Origin: Haladaptatus caseinilyticus
GTDB taxonomy: Archaea > Halobacteriota > Halobacteria > Halobacteriales > Haladaptataceae
Assembly: GCF_026248685.1 (NCBI RefSeq)
Contig: NZ_CP111042.1
Location: 310,001-374,000, forward strand
Length of the DNA: 64,000 bases
Reading direction: 5' to 3'
The notes under the pieces are model-generated. The model saw only the letters and a program-made list of their open reading frames with translations, was not told where the DNA came from and ran no database searches. How positions within the stretch are numbered: the first letter of the stretch is position 1; each line of letters opens with the position of its first letter. Shown piece after piece: positions 33,620 through 42,323 of the stretch. The translations under genes were made by a program, and so were the position numbers.

Positions 33620-33952
33620 TTATCGTTCGTGCTCTGCAGCGAATGCCACAACTGCCCCAAGACGATGCCCATCACGATAGCGAACGGTTTCACTTCGCGA
33701 ATCGAATTCAATTACCCCGTGATCAGCGAGTTTGGGAAGATGCCGATGGACGAGTCCTACTCGGGCCCGCTCTGGTGCATTCACGACACTGGTCTCGGCA
33801 TGCACGCATTCCACTAGCTCGTCGACCGAAGCAACATCCTGGCCGGACTCGCGCAAATAATAGATTACCTGCCGTCGCATCGGGTTCGCAAGAAGTTCAA
33901 ATGCCGTTCCGAGTGCAAGGGTCGGTGCATGATAGTTATCGGAGTTAGGCAT
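33620..33952 (-). CDS. Single-domain DUF7344 winged-helix regulator
   Basis: A 110-residue protein: FELLANPMRRQVIYYLRESGQDVASVDELVECV, then RVGLVHRHLPKLADHGVIEFDSRSETVRYRDG. The HRHLPKL element is the hallmark of DUF7344. No membrane segment. It is convergent with the sensor gene at 33045. Confidence 0.8.
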   Translation of the reverse strand: MPNSDNYHAPTLALGTAFELLANPMRRQVIYYLRESGQDVASVDELVECVHAETSVVNAPERARVGLVHRHLPKLADHGVIEFDSRSETVRYRDGHRLGAVVAFAAEHER

Positions 33953-34117
33953 TCTTTTGTTCGTCTCATTGACGCTTCGGTAAGTGTTTTGTCTTTCAAT
34001 GCTCCTCGTTTTCCCTACTAGATGTTCTAATAGCGACCCACTTCAAGATTGTCTAATGTTATCATGGAGCAATGAGTTTGAGAAAATGGATCGCTTGTTG
34101 CTGACGTAATGAGCAGA

Positions 34118-34414
34118 TTAGGTTTCGTCCACCTTGGAAGTCCCTTCGTCGCCATCTCGTACGTGGATATAAATTCCTTCATCGCCCCAAATTGTCACAT
34201 CATAGTCTTCAACCGTAAATGCAACCGTGATCGTCGCGTTCGCATCTGCTTGAAATAATGAGTTGAGTGCATCGGGGTCAATGTGGTCATAGAGGGTGAA
34301 CTCGGCGTCAATGAGTGGTGTTTCGTGCGTTTCTTCCAGCGCACTCAAAACAGCCTGACTCAGTGAGCGGTCTTCATGTGGATAATACAGCTCTGTTTCG
34401 TCTGTTTCTCCCAT
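34118..34414 (-). CDS. HalOD1 output-domain protein 2
   Basis: A 98-residue acidic protein with the HalOD1 core LSQAVLSALEETHETPLIDAEFTLYDHIDPDALNSLF, then ITVAFTVEDYDVTIWGDEGIYIHV. Acidic tail EGTSKVDET. It is divergent from the HalOD1 gene at 34709. Confidence 0.8.
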   Translation of the reverse strand: MGETDETELYYPHEDRSLSQAVLSALEETHETPLIDAEFTLYDHIDPDALNSLFQADANATITVAFTVEDYDVTIWGDEGIYIHVRDGDEGTSKVDET

Positions 34415-34708
34415 GGTCTCTTCCTCGCACCTCCCTTGAGGTTGATGGGTATAACTCCTCTGGCCCTTCGTTTGAAATTACTCGAAGACGAGTACTGTTT
34501 GCTCAAGAGCCCCGGATTAGAGTCACAATCAATCGAGTGGGTCGCTCCGTTTGGAATCATCAATGCTGGTATTGAGAGTTGTGCATGAATATGCAGGCAG
34601 AATTACTTTACATTCACTCATCTCAATTGAGAGCAAACTCGTTCAGCACCACCGATAAGTGAGATGGATGTTGGCGTGCAGTTCGAAATTCACGAGAAAG
34701 TTCGTATA

Positions 34709-34996
34709 ATGACGTTTCGACGTATTCCTGATGGTGGATCACGAAACAGCGACTCAGAAAGCTCACTCAGCGTTGTAGTCGTCAATGCAATTGCCGAACA
34801 CGATGGACGGGCAATCCAAGAGAGCGAGCCGCTATTCGAATACATCAATCCTGATGCCCTTGATGCCTTGTTCGCTCCCACATGGAGAGGAACTCCACGA
34901 CAAGGGTCGGTGAGCTTTCGATACGACTCCTACTGGGTGACAGTCAACAGTGACCGAAACGTCACTGTCAAACCGCTCGATGAGCTCGAAGAGTGA
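34709..34996 (+). CDS. HalOD1 output-domain protein 3
   Basis: A 95-residue protein: SLSVVVVNAIAEHDGRAIQESEPLFEYINPDALDALF, then GSVSFRYDSYWVTVNSDRNVTVKPL. The start at 34709 is preferred; the ATG at 34664 adds 15 residues. The INPDAL variant replaces the usual IDPDAL. Confidence 0.8.
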   Translation: MTFRRIPDGGSRNSDSESSLSVVVVNAIAEHDGRAIQESEPLFEYINPDALDALFAPTWRGTPRQGSVSFRYDSYWVTVNSDRNVTVKPLDELEE

Positions 34997-35178
34997 AAAT
35001 ATTCTACTGCTGTTTGCACTAGCCGAGTGGGTCGGTGGCGGAGGGAGAAAGTGAGACAGCGGTGAACAGACAGCGCCTTAAAGCAGTCATCAGTTCACAG
35101 AGCCCTCTCACGTGCTAGAAACATAGGTTACATGCTCACTCCGATGCTCAGGTCGTGCCTGCCGATCGTCGACGTTAT

Positions 35179-35436
35179 CTATCGCTCAGAAACGGTGATC
35201 GTCCGGTCGGGATGGATGGTTACCCACTTGTCTGCGTACTCAAAGCTTACTTCTGGCGAGCCATGCTGATACAGATCCTCGAGTGCATCAGGGTCGATAG
35301 CTTCATAGAGCAGTGTCGAGGGTTTCGTGCCGTTAGCTTCGGTCACAGCCGTGAGAACAGCAGCAGTGATCGACTCGGTGTCTGTTGGTGACGCGTGGAG
35401 GGATGGCTCTGGGTGTGAAGGTGACGTGTTTGGCAT
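35179..35436 (-). CDS. HalOD1 output-domain protein 4
   Basis: An 85-residue protein. A Pro/Ser-rich N-terminus precedes ITAAVLTAVTEANGTKPSTLLYEAIDPDALEDLY, then VSFEYADKWVTIHPDRTITVSE. It is complete, one of the shortest HalOD1 proteins. Confidence 0.8.
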   Translation of the reverse strand: MPNTSPSHPEPSLHASPTDTESITAAVLTAVTEANGTKPSTLLYEAIDPDALEDLYQHGSPEVSFEYADKWVTIHPDRTITVSER

Positions 35437-35594
35437 ATCCTCTGTGAGTGGATGCCAGGAATATAATTTTTAGGTGGCTCGTGTTACCGTGGACCATGAT
35501 CTGCATGGATGATTTGCCATCTCAGTATGCCTGTGGTAAGCCACTATCTGTCGCTCTGGGTCATTTTGTTAGGGGAGAATCAGATGTACCAAAA

Positions 35595-35984
35595 TCACAA
35601 ACCGTCGGAATCTGGCTGATTCCCATACTCAGCGGGTTCAGACACCGTGATCCACCCATCACTGGCCACCTCAACGTGATACTGATTATATCGGAAGGAA
35701 ACACTCCCCTCGCTATCACGAGTATGCCCGGCGACCTTCGGCCCGAAGAAGCCGTCTTCGATCGCAGCAATATCCACGCACTCGTATAACGGGGGATCCT
35801 TGAGATCCACTGGCGCAACATCTGCGGCATCCGCAATCGCGAAGATGATTTCGGTGGTGAGATCGCGGTGACTCTCCCGTTCGTAGCGAGCCTGTGTTAC
35901 AAACGTCATGTCGGGATCATCGGGTTCGTTTCCGTCCTGTGCAAGTTTGGTGCCATCATCAGTGTGGTCATTACTTGAGGTCAC
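35595..35984 (-). CDS. HalOD1-like output-domain protein 5
   Basis: About 129 residues from GTG 35984 (ATG 35909 is the alternative). HalOD1 core: LTTEIIFAIADAADVAPVDLKDPPLYECVDIAAIEDGFF, then GSVSFRYNQYHVEVASDGWITVSEP. The normal IDPDAL motif is altered to VDIAAI. It is on the same strand as the DUF7344 gene upstream (36061-36537), 76 bases apart, and may be co-transcribed. Confidence 0.7.
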   Translation of the reverse strand: MTSSNDHTDDGTKLAQDGNEPDDPDMTFVTQARYERESHRDLTTEIIFAIADAADVAPVDLKDPPLYECVDIAAIEDGFFGPKVAGHTRDSEGSVSFRYNQYHVEVASDGWITVSEPAEYGNQPDSDGL

Positions 35985-36060
35985 CTGTCGTCCTCCGTGT
36001 GAACGTGTCCTATCGTACTGTCGAGCCCGAGGCAGTGATACCTCTTTGGGCAGCCATGGG

Positions 36061-36537
36061 TTACCGAGAGTCCTCGTGGTCGTACTCGCTGCGAGCATGC
36101 GTTTCTTGCCGATTGTCGAGACTGCCACCGGCACCCTCCAACGCCGTTAACACCTGGATCGCATGTGGACCGGGGGTAATCGTCTCAGTCTCGTCATCAT
36201 ACTCGATCACGTCCAGATCGACGAGTTTCGGAACGTGGGAGTGATAGAGTGACGTATATATCTCGTGGCGCGTGAGCGTCGCGATGTTCGCCTCTACGGT
36301 GTCGGTCTCCCATGCTGCAAGTTTGGTCGCAAGGTCATCAAGCGACCATTCAGTCTCTTCGGCGAGAGTGTAGACGAGATAGCGTCGTCGTGGATGTGCA
36401 ATCGCCTCGAAGACGGGTTGTAACTCGAGGATGGTCTCCGAAACATCGATGTCGAGATCGCGCTCGGCGACGCTCTCTTCGTCGGTCCGGCCAGGGTCTC
36501 TCTCCCATTCGTCGGGAGGTAACTCGTCTCCCGCCAT
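36061..36537 (-). CDS. DUF7344 winged-helix regulator
   Basis: A 158-residue protein: acidic N-terminus, then LQPVFEAIAHPRRRYLVYTLAEETEWSLDDLATKLAAWE and IYTSLYHSHVPKLVDLDVIEYDDETETITPG (residues ~45-125). SLYHSHVPKL is the DUF7344 signature. The ATG at 36537 is used because the preceding open frame (to 36678) has a non-haloarchaeal composition. It is the upstream partner of the HalOD1-like gene at 35595. Confidence 0.8.
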   Translation of the reverse strand: MAGDELPPDEWERDPGRTDEESVAERDLDIDVSETILELQPVFEAIAHPRRRYLVYTLAEETEWSLDDLATKLAAWETDTVEANIATLTRHEIYTSLYHSHVPKLVDLDVIEYDDETETITPGPHAIQVLTALEGAGGSLDNRQETHARSEYDHEDSR

Positions 36538-36791
36538 AGCCGGCCTAGAGGCGTGAAACCTATTAAAAACTCGGTGTAGAGTGTATTTCTCGACCATATT
36601 GGACAGATACGTACTTCGTCGCCGTATCATACTATCTATGGGTACTGGTATGTTCCAAACGCGACCATTTGGAGTCACCTAGTAATGACCAGCGGTGCTG
36701 TCCTTCTGTCGGTAGCAGAAGTACCCATGTCTGCTTAGTGCACCAACCAGCAGTGAATGTTCAATATAGAATGTTCGTCGACTGAGGGTGG

Positions 36792-37451
36792 TTAGACTGA
36801 TGTCGAGGTGGTGTTCCAGAGCCCGTAGCCGCGTTGTTTGGCCTGCTGCTGTTTGCGCATGAACTTTTGGCGTTTGCTAAACTGGCCGTCTAGAATACGA
36901 GCATAGCCGATACGGACCAAATCAGTATTGAACATGAAATTCCCGATGTAGACGTACGCTTGCATGCGACCGTTATCTGTTGCATTCACCTGTGGATCAG
37001 AGACAACTGTCACGACTTGGTGATCCATTTGGGACTTCGTATAGCGGACTGCCTTCTTGTGGATTGGACTGCTCTCAGGGACGCTCACACCGATCAAATC
37101 GATGGTCCGATTCTTCCCATCGTATTTGATCGTGAGCGTCGTCGGATCGATGACTTTGGTCACACGCGCTTGGAAGCGCTCGCTATCCTCTGGTGTATCA
37201 ATATTCGCGGTCGTTGGTTGCCGTAGAAACGTCGTCTGCGTTCGTGGCTGTGTCTGGGTTTCCGTGATTGTCGTGGTCGCTGTTGTTGGATCAGCTGGTG
37301 CTGTGGTCGAGCTAACGATTGAGGTCGTCTGTGTTTCTATTCCCGTCGTCGTTGTTGCGGCGTCGCTACTACCACCGAATCCAAGCCCACCGAGACAGCC
37401 TGCGAGAACGATAATCAGGACAAGTCCGAAAAGAGGGAGAGATCGCTGCAT
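36792..37451 (-). CDS. Lipoprotein with a degenerate staphylococcal-nuclease (SNase/TNase) domain
   Basis: A 219-residue surface protein. Sec-type signal with lipobox LAGC (residues 16-19), a Thr-rich linker to ~85, then an SNase-like OB fold: FQARVTKVIDPTTLTIKYDG, TIDLIGVSVPESSP, NGRMQAYVYIGNFMFNTDLVRIGYARIL, QAKQRGYGLW. Compared with the nuclease, the catalytic Arg of FRLLLVD is Asp here (TIDLIGV) and the Ca2+-binding Asp is Ser, while the Glu after VP and the Arg of NGRMQAY remain. It is probably not an efficient nuclease; binding nucleic acid at the surface is an alternative. Confidence 0.75.
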   Translation of the reverse strand: MQRSLPLFGLVLIIVLAGCLGGLGFGGSSDAATTTTGIETQTTSIVSSTTAPADPTTATTTITETQTQPRTQTTFLRQPTTANIDTPEDSERFQARVTKVIDPTTLTIKYDGKNRTIDLIGVSVPESSPIHKKAVRYTKSQMDHQVVTVVSDPQVNATDNGRMQAYVYIGNFMFNTDLVRIGYARILDGQFSKRQKFMRKQQQAKQRGYGLWNTTSTSV

Positions 37452-37581
37452 ACTGGAGATGATTGCTCTGTTTAGTTCAACATTGGGGGTGCCGAATGAT
37501 GACCGACGGCGAACGGAAACAGATCAAGTTGCCTTGCCCGAATACTCGTTGCCGAGCGAATAACCGCTCCTCGTGACCACT

Positions 37582-38979
37582 GGACAGCCGGCCGGCAGAA
37601 ACCAGACGGGGTGCCCACCCAGCTGCAACACAGCAGTTTTCATCTGCTTTTCCACCGGCTAGACAGTCAGTTGGTGTTCTTCTAACCGTCCTCCTGGTAA
37701 CACACCGGATTTCCTTTGCTTTGAATCGGATAGACAGTCAACCCTGCTCCTGACAATCCCGCTAGTGAGACACCAGAGTTCCGCTGTAAACAGCACCCGC
37801 TCGACAGTCCTCCCGTCACTAAACCTAACACTCTCCTGCTGGTACGCAGAGGACAGTCCACCGGCCTCTAACCGGCTCATTTCTCCTGTGCTGTTCATCC
37901 TGGACAGTCCCTACAGCGGGACACCGCCGATGTCCGGGCTGTGCTGGTCGCCAAATCTGACAGTCCATCTGAAGTGATCGGCGGACACGGTGATCTGTCG
38001 TTGGTGGATAGTCCTCTGTGCTAATCTTCTCCCGTTGGCGTGGGTCGCTTCATTGAAACTGCGGTGTCCCGCAGGAGACGGCACCCCACTGATGTGCTTA
38101 GGGTGGCACCCAAGTGATACAGGCACACCGGCACCTCAGTCGGTGCGTGCTCTTGTTAGCACCCGGATCTGCGTGAAGACTGTGGGCACCCAATCAGTAT
38201 CCACTGGCACCCCTCTAACGTCGCTCATCGGATTTTGTCGTCCTGTCCAGGTATGGTGGACTGTCAAACCTCGTCGCTCTTACTGACTGTCCTGTGCTGT
38301 CTCATAGCCTTGGTGTCTCGTACGTCATCACTCAGTGTTGAGGGTGGATCGCTCCTCGAGGTTCTCTCGCTCTGGTGGCTGTCGTCCTCTCGCAACGCTG
38401 CACGTCCTTCCCGTCGGTACTGCCGGCTAGCTTCTCGTCGTCCTGGTCATTCCGTGTTTTCAGCCACCTTTCTCGCTCCCCCTTCACTGTCTGTAGCTGT
38501 CTCGCTCTCATTGACTATCCACTGTTCTCTGGGTAGCTGTCTCTGCACCTTCGGTACGCTAGATCGGTCACTATTTCGGCCTTCTATTTGCACTTCCGGA
38601 CTGTCCCATCTCGCGTTATTCTGTGTTCTGTGGCTACTGTTTTTGCATGATGGGACTGTCCCCCTAGTCTTGCACTGGCCTCTCTCGTTGTCTCGCCTTG
38701 GTGGACTGTCTTCCAGCCCTCACACCAGTTGTGCAGAAATCTCGCTTTCGGGGGGACTGTCCCCCACACCATGTTTCATTTGTTCTCCGCTTCCATTTCG
38801 GGCGGGCACTTTCATCTATATCTCAGAAATTTGACTGTCGCCATATTCGTGGAATTAGTGACTGTCGGCCCTGTTGCTTCGCCCCATTGTGTCACAGTCT
38901 TTAATACAGTCATGGGTGCCCTCTCTATCAGTCTCACGCAGTGGGGGTGCCCTCCTCGCTATGCTCATCTGGGGTGCCC
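37582..38979. repeat. Iteron/centromere-like array of near-palindromic sites
   Basis: There is no credible gene in 37.45-39.24 kb. Left half: GACAGTC sites at 37662, 37733, 37803, 37851, 37902 and 37959 (the last four with a following C; full GGACAGTCC at 37851 and 37902), plus GACAATCC at 37752, GGATAGTCC at 38006 and GGACAGCC at 37582. Centre: GGCACCC sites at 38080, 38105, 38185 and 38206, and GGCACC at 38130. Right half: the complementary GACTGTC at 38259, 38285, 38599, 38655, 38705, 38756, 38833 and 38860 (full GGACTGTCC at 38598, 38654 and 38755). Far right: GGTGCCC at 38915, 38946 and 38973, with one at 37610. Many neighbours are 48-57 bases apart. The right half is CT-rich. The two orientations face each other across the centre. 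Confidence 0.7.
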
Positions 38980-39182
38980 ATGTCTCGTCGCTGAGTTCAT
39001 TCTCAGTCTCTCTTCAGTTGTGGGTTTCGTTGGTCGCTCTTCGTTTGTTTTCTAGTGTGTTTTTGCAGGGATATTGCCATGGTTTTCGTTCTCTTTTTTC
39101 TTACACGTTGTTTCTCTCGGTGGTTGTTCTGTCTGCTGTTGTTTGGGGTGTGTTTCAGCTATATGTGTCGGGGTGTTCTGAA

Positions 39183-39240
39183 AAGGCCTTATTACAGGCA
39201 TAGAAACTAAGGCCTTGGAGTGAATAAAGCCTATAGAAAC
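39183..39240 (+). promoter_or_regulatory. Repeated operator-like sites before the winged-helix gene
   Basis: AAGGCCTT palindromes occur at 39183-39190 and 39209-39216. They alternate with the direct repeat AGGCATAGAAAC (39196) / AGCCTATAGAAAC (39228). The last copy ends 5 bases before ATG 39246. The spacing of 26 and 32 bases and the overlap with the promoter suggest autoregulation by the encoded winged-helix protein. Confidence 0.55.
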
Positions 39241-39245
39241 ACAGT

Positions 39246-39719
39246 ATGGAAAGTGATATTTCTAGCCAAGAACAGGCATCCTTTGAGGCCATTGATGACC
39301 AGATGAGTGAGGATCGTGCCGCACTCCTAGCCGCCGTGGCACGGGCCACAGAAGATGATGGTGACGGCATCCCCACCGGCCAGTTACGGGAAGCAGTCGG
39401 CATCCCATCGGGCAGCATGCCCTATCATATGGGTGCACTCACGGAGTGGGAGCTGATCGAAGTTGTCGGAAATGAGAAAGAGGGTGGTGGGTCGCCATCG
39501 AAGGTATTTGCCTTGACTGAACGTGGGGAGAAATTCCTCAACCAATCCACTATCAGACAATTTCTCTCTGTCGAAGACGTGCATCATCTTGAGGAGCGCG
39601 TTGCGGAGTTAGAGACGGAACTGGAATCGATTCGAGATGAGCAACGGCGGATGCGTGAAGCCTATAATCAGATGGCCGATCTCGTTGAAGATCTCCGTGA
39701 TACCTCTCGTAACGCATAG
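39246..39719 (+). CDS. Winged-helix/coiled-coil DNA-binding protein beside the repeat array
   Basis: A 157-residue acidic protein. Residues ~25-100 are a MarR/PadR-like winged helix (LLAAVARATEDDGDGIPTGQLREAVGIPSGSMPYHMGALTEWELIEVVG, wing GSPSKVFALTERGEKFL). Residues ~112-155 are a coiled coil (VHHLEERVAELETELESIRDEQRRMREAYNQMADLVEDL) likely to dimerise it. The combination, together with the adjacent array of near-palindromes, resembles archaeal centromere-binding or plasmid regulator proteins (for example the AspA-type winged-helix partition proteins), though no ParA-type ATPase is nearby. The function is inferred from context. Confidence 0.65.
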   Translation: MESDISSQEQASFEAIDDQMSEDRAALLAAVARATEDDGDGIPTGQLREAVGIPSGSMPYHMGALTEWELIEVVGNEKEGGGSPSKVFALTERGEKFLNQSTIRQFLSVEDVHHLEERVAELETELESIRDEQRRMREAYNQMADLVEDLRDTSRNA

Positions 39720-39816
39720 GGTCGCGGCTCAGTTGAACCAAATTTTGACTCGCGCTAGATCCGCTGAACGAGAGGAATAGATAGCCCGCTTGGGAATCAA
39801 ACCAACAGGGATTTTG

Positions 39817-40308
39817 TTAGTCATCCGTGGAGACAAACCCAGTCGTATTCTGATCCGGTCGTGGTAGGAACGCAATCCCACGCGCAAGTACGTAGAGTAT
39901 CGCAGTTAGAATCCCTGCTCGGGTTGAAGCGAGAACGATGGTTTCGATAGCTGAATTCAATGTGCTGTCTGCCTGGAGCATCGTCGAAAGTCCAGCGACT
40001 GTAAACCACAGAATCACCGGGATCGAGAGGGTAACTGCCTCACGAACAAATTCGGCAGTGCCAGGGGAAAGCTGCGTTTCTGTGTTAGGGAGAGTGCGAG
40101 CAAGAGAGATGCTTCGGACCAAAACGTATAGAATCGCGATCGCTGTCCCGGCAAGCACAAATCCACTTCTAATAAAATCGCCAGTCGATTCGAGAATCCC
40201 TACCTCACTAATTGTGTTCATCACCGCGCCAACGGTGTACGTGACAAACAGAATTACACCAATACCGAGACTTTCTTTCAATAACGTTCGAGCGCTAATT
40301 GGATACAT
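39817..40308 (-). CDS. Four-helix membrane protein of unknown function
   Basis: A 163-residue membrane protein: LGIGVILFVTYTVGAVMNTI, SGFVLAGTAIAILYVLVRS, VTLSIPVILWFTVAGLSTML and IVLASTRAGILTAILYVLARGIAFL, with an acidic C-terminus. The two halves resemble each other (VLAGTAIAILYVLVRSI and TRAGILTAILYVLARGI), which suggests internal duplication. Family not recognised. Confidence 0.6.
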   Translation of the reverse strand: MYPISARTLLKESLGIGVILFVTYTVGAVMNTISEVGILESTGDFIRSGFVLAGTAIAILYVLVRSISLARTLPNTETQLSPGTAEFVREAVTLSIPVILWFTVAGLSTMLQADSTLNSAIETIVLASTRAGILTAILYVLARGIAFLPRPDQNTTGFVSTDD

Positions 40309-40363
40309 AGATGTATAATTCTCTTCAAGGGATAAGTATATTTGCTAAACTAACTCGAGAACA

Positions 40364-41032
40364 TTAGAATCGCGGAAGTACTGAACCATCACTCCTATCT
40401 AGCGCTGATTCTTTAGCTGTATCACTACCCTGTGAATCAGATGGTTGAGTTGAGGCCGATGTCTCGTCTTCGCCTGCTTTCGTGTCTCTGGGCAGAATAT
40501 CCGTGAGAGGTGTCTGGTTTCCATCCACGTAGAGTTGAAGATCCATCGGCGTTGTTGTCTCTAGTGGGACCACAATCACGTCCCACTCTACATCACACAA
40601 GTCACCATTCATCTCGTATTCCGGAATGATCGGTGGTTTCACGTTTCGATCACCACCTGTCGGGTAGTCATTCGCGTCGGTGAAGATATCCGCCGCGGAA
40701 TCAAACCGGGCGTGAACCGTCCCATCCCCGTCTCGAAGGACGTACTTCCCTGTTTGTTCATCGTGAATCCACACGTTCTCACGGCCTCCAGGCCGGGTAA
40801 TCGTCTTGCCCTCGATACTGAGTGTATTCGTTCCCGTGTAGAAGCGTCGTTCGCCCTCGACGCCGTGATTGCTCCGACAACAGAACGGCTCGTGTGCGAC
40901 CGTATTGTATACCTGTTCAGCCACATCTTCCCGAGCAAAGAAGAGGCATCGATGCCCATCATTGTGTGCCTGGGCGAGATTCTTCACCGTCTGCGATGGC
41001 TGCGTACTACCGGTCGTGTGCTCGCTTTCGAT
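40364..41032 (-). pseudogene. C-terminal remnant of a haloarchaeal plasmid-type ATPase/DNA-transfer protein
   Basis: The open frame starts just after a TAA without a proper start and reads TTGSTQPSQTVKNLAQAHNDGHRCLFFARE, VYNTVAHEPFCCRS, RENVWIHDEQTGKYVLRDGDG and EWDVIVVPLETTTPMDLQLYVDG. The tail is Asp/Ser-rich. I associate this region with the C-terminal part of the large ATPases (TraC/VirD4-like) carried by haloarchaeal plasmids and integrated elements, but this is from memory and not certain. The N-terminal NTPase part is missing. It supports a plasmid or element origin for 37-42 kb. Confidence 0.45.
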
Positions 41033-41282
41033 TTATGCGGTTTAGCCCCGACAGGTTGGTAGACTCAAGAGCGAATAAAAATGCAGAAAATTCGGATGTA
41101 GTTGACGTAGACATAACACGCCAGTGAAATCCACGGCGAATTTGTTTCCTCCTGGATTACAGCGGAGAAACAGCCACTACGCTGGCGATACGGGTTTCGT
41201 GCTTCCCCGTGGGCGGCGACCCGCCTGATTCTACTCCTGTTTATGGATTTCATGAGTAGTGATTCTCGGATCAATTAGCTGC

Positions 41283-41888
41283 TCACAGCTCAACGGCGCT
41301 CATCGACGCAATAATATTGGCTTCGGTAGGAGCAGCGAGATACGGTTCAATCGCGTCATAGCTTGACCAGCCACCGAGCGCCATCACAATCCGCGGTGAC
41401 ACGTTCTCTTCAACAAGTAGGTGGTTCGCCCAACAGCGGCGCAAATCGTGGGTAGACACCCGCCGATAATCGTCGTTGCCCGTTTCATCGGCAGCACGGT
41501 CGGCAGCATTCTCAACCCAATACTGAACGGTACGTTTCGACCGTCCAATCAGGGGGTCACCGTCCCGAAGACCGGTCTCCCGAACGTACCGATTGATCGT
41601 CGCCTCAACCTCGACCGGCAACCATGTCTCACGTTGCTTCCCACCGTCGTAGCTCCCGGTCGTATCCTTGCCGTTCGTCACCTCTAGTTCGTAGTGGCGT
41701 CCATCGTCCATCCGCGAAATGTCCGAGGGGGTAACGCCGAGAACTTCGGTCACGCGAAGGCCGCCGTCGCCCATCAAACGAATGGCGATCTCGTGTTCGA
41801 ACGAATCAGCGGCGCGCGGGATTGCGCGGTACTCCTCTCGACTGAGCCAGACATTGTAGGTGCCGTCTTTGTTCCGTTCCGTCCTCAT
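41283..41888 (-). CDS. Tyrosine recombinase/integrase, catalytic domain
   Basis: A 201-residue XerC/D-like recombinase consisting mainly of the catalytic domain. The first Arg is in GDGGLRVTEVLGV (near residue 44). HDLRRCW carries the His-x-x-Arg (near 148-151). LGGWSSYDAIEPYL carries the Trp (His/Trp position) and the nucleophile Tyr (near 184). The usual N-terminal SAM-like core-binding domain is absent, as in several haloarchaeal integrases, or the gene is shortened. It would catalyse site-specific integration or dimer resolution. No attachment site or tRNA gene is visible next to it. Confidence 0.8.
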   Translation of the reverse strand: MRTERNKDGTYNVWLSREEYRAIPRAADSFEHEIAIRLMGDGGLRVTEVLGVTPSDISRMDDGRHYELEVTNGKDTTGSYDGGKQRETWLPVEVEATINRYVRETGLRDGDPLIGRSKRTVQYWVENAADRAADETGNDDYRRVSTHDLRRCWANHLLVEENVSPRIVMALGGWSSYDAIEPYLAAPTEANIIASMSAVEL

Positions 41889-42201
41889 TGCGTGTTAGTC
41901 ATGAGTTTCGTGCAATATAGAGGTTGGGGACGGCGCTATCGAAATAGTAAATCGCGTGGTTTCGGGCGTTTCACGGGTTGGAGGTGGTTTGGTTTGCACG
42001 TTTGTGGATAAACACGAAATGAAGTCTTCTACGAGATCCGATTGGCTCCTCACAGGAATCAGAGTTAGTAGATCATACTAACCAATGAGCATCAGATAGT
42101 GGCGGAATATCCGGAAGGAGAGGCATTGGGTAGCCCAGAAGACACCATCGGTTCCCAAGAGTTCGGTAGGGGGGTAATCCCATTGCTAGCCATGATTTTA
42201 G
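41889..42201. other. Intergenic region between integrase and VapBC cassette
   Basis: About 310 bases with a G-rich plus strand. I see no gene or repeat before the direct repeat at 42202. Confidence 0.4.
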
Positions 42202-42252
42202 ACGACAGTGTACACGGAATAACTTAATTGAGGTCTGTTCGTCTCACTACCG
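42202..42252 (+). repeat. Left imperfect direct repeat flanking the VapBC cassette
   Basis: ACGACAGTGTACACGG..ATAACTTAATTGAGGTCTGTTCGTCTCACTACC. Most positions match 42946-42997 on the other side of the VapBC genes, in the same orientation. Confidence 0.6.
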
Positions 42253-42323
42253 GTTGTCATCGTAATAGCACGTGTAGGATTTGACACAACACTTATCTCC
42301 GTGTACTGTGTATGTGTATGTGT

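Noticed and set aside
37582-38979. The array as a CRISPR.
   Set aside because: The units are only 7-11 bases, occur in both orientations, vary in spacing and lack unique spacers of constant length; no cas genes are present.
38235-39203. Several plus-strand open frames (38235-38834, 38729-39055, 38874-39203) with Ser/Leu/Cys-rich products.
   Set aside because: They arise from the CT-rich strand of the repeat array. Composition is unlike haloarchaeal proteins, frames overlap each other, and there are no domains or sensible starts.
37452-39245. The array as an Orc1/Cdc6-type origin.
   Set aside because: I found no haloarchaeal ORB-like sequence (TTCCANNNGAAAC-type with a G-string) and no orc1/cdc6 gene nearby.
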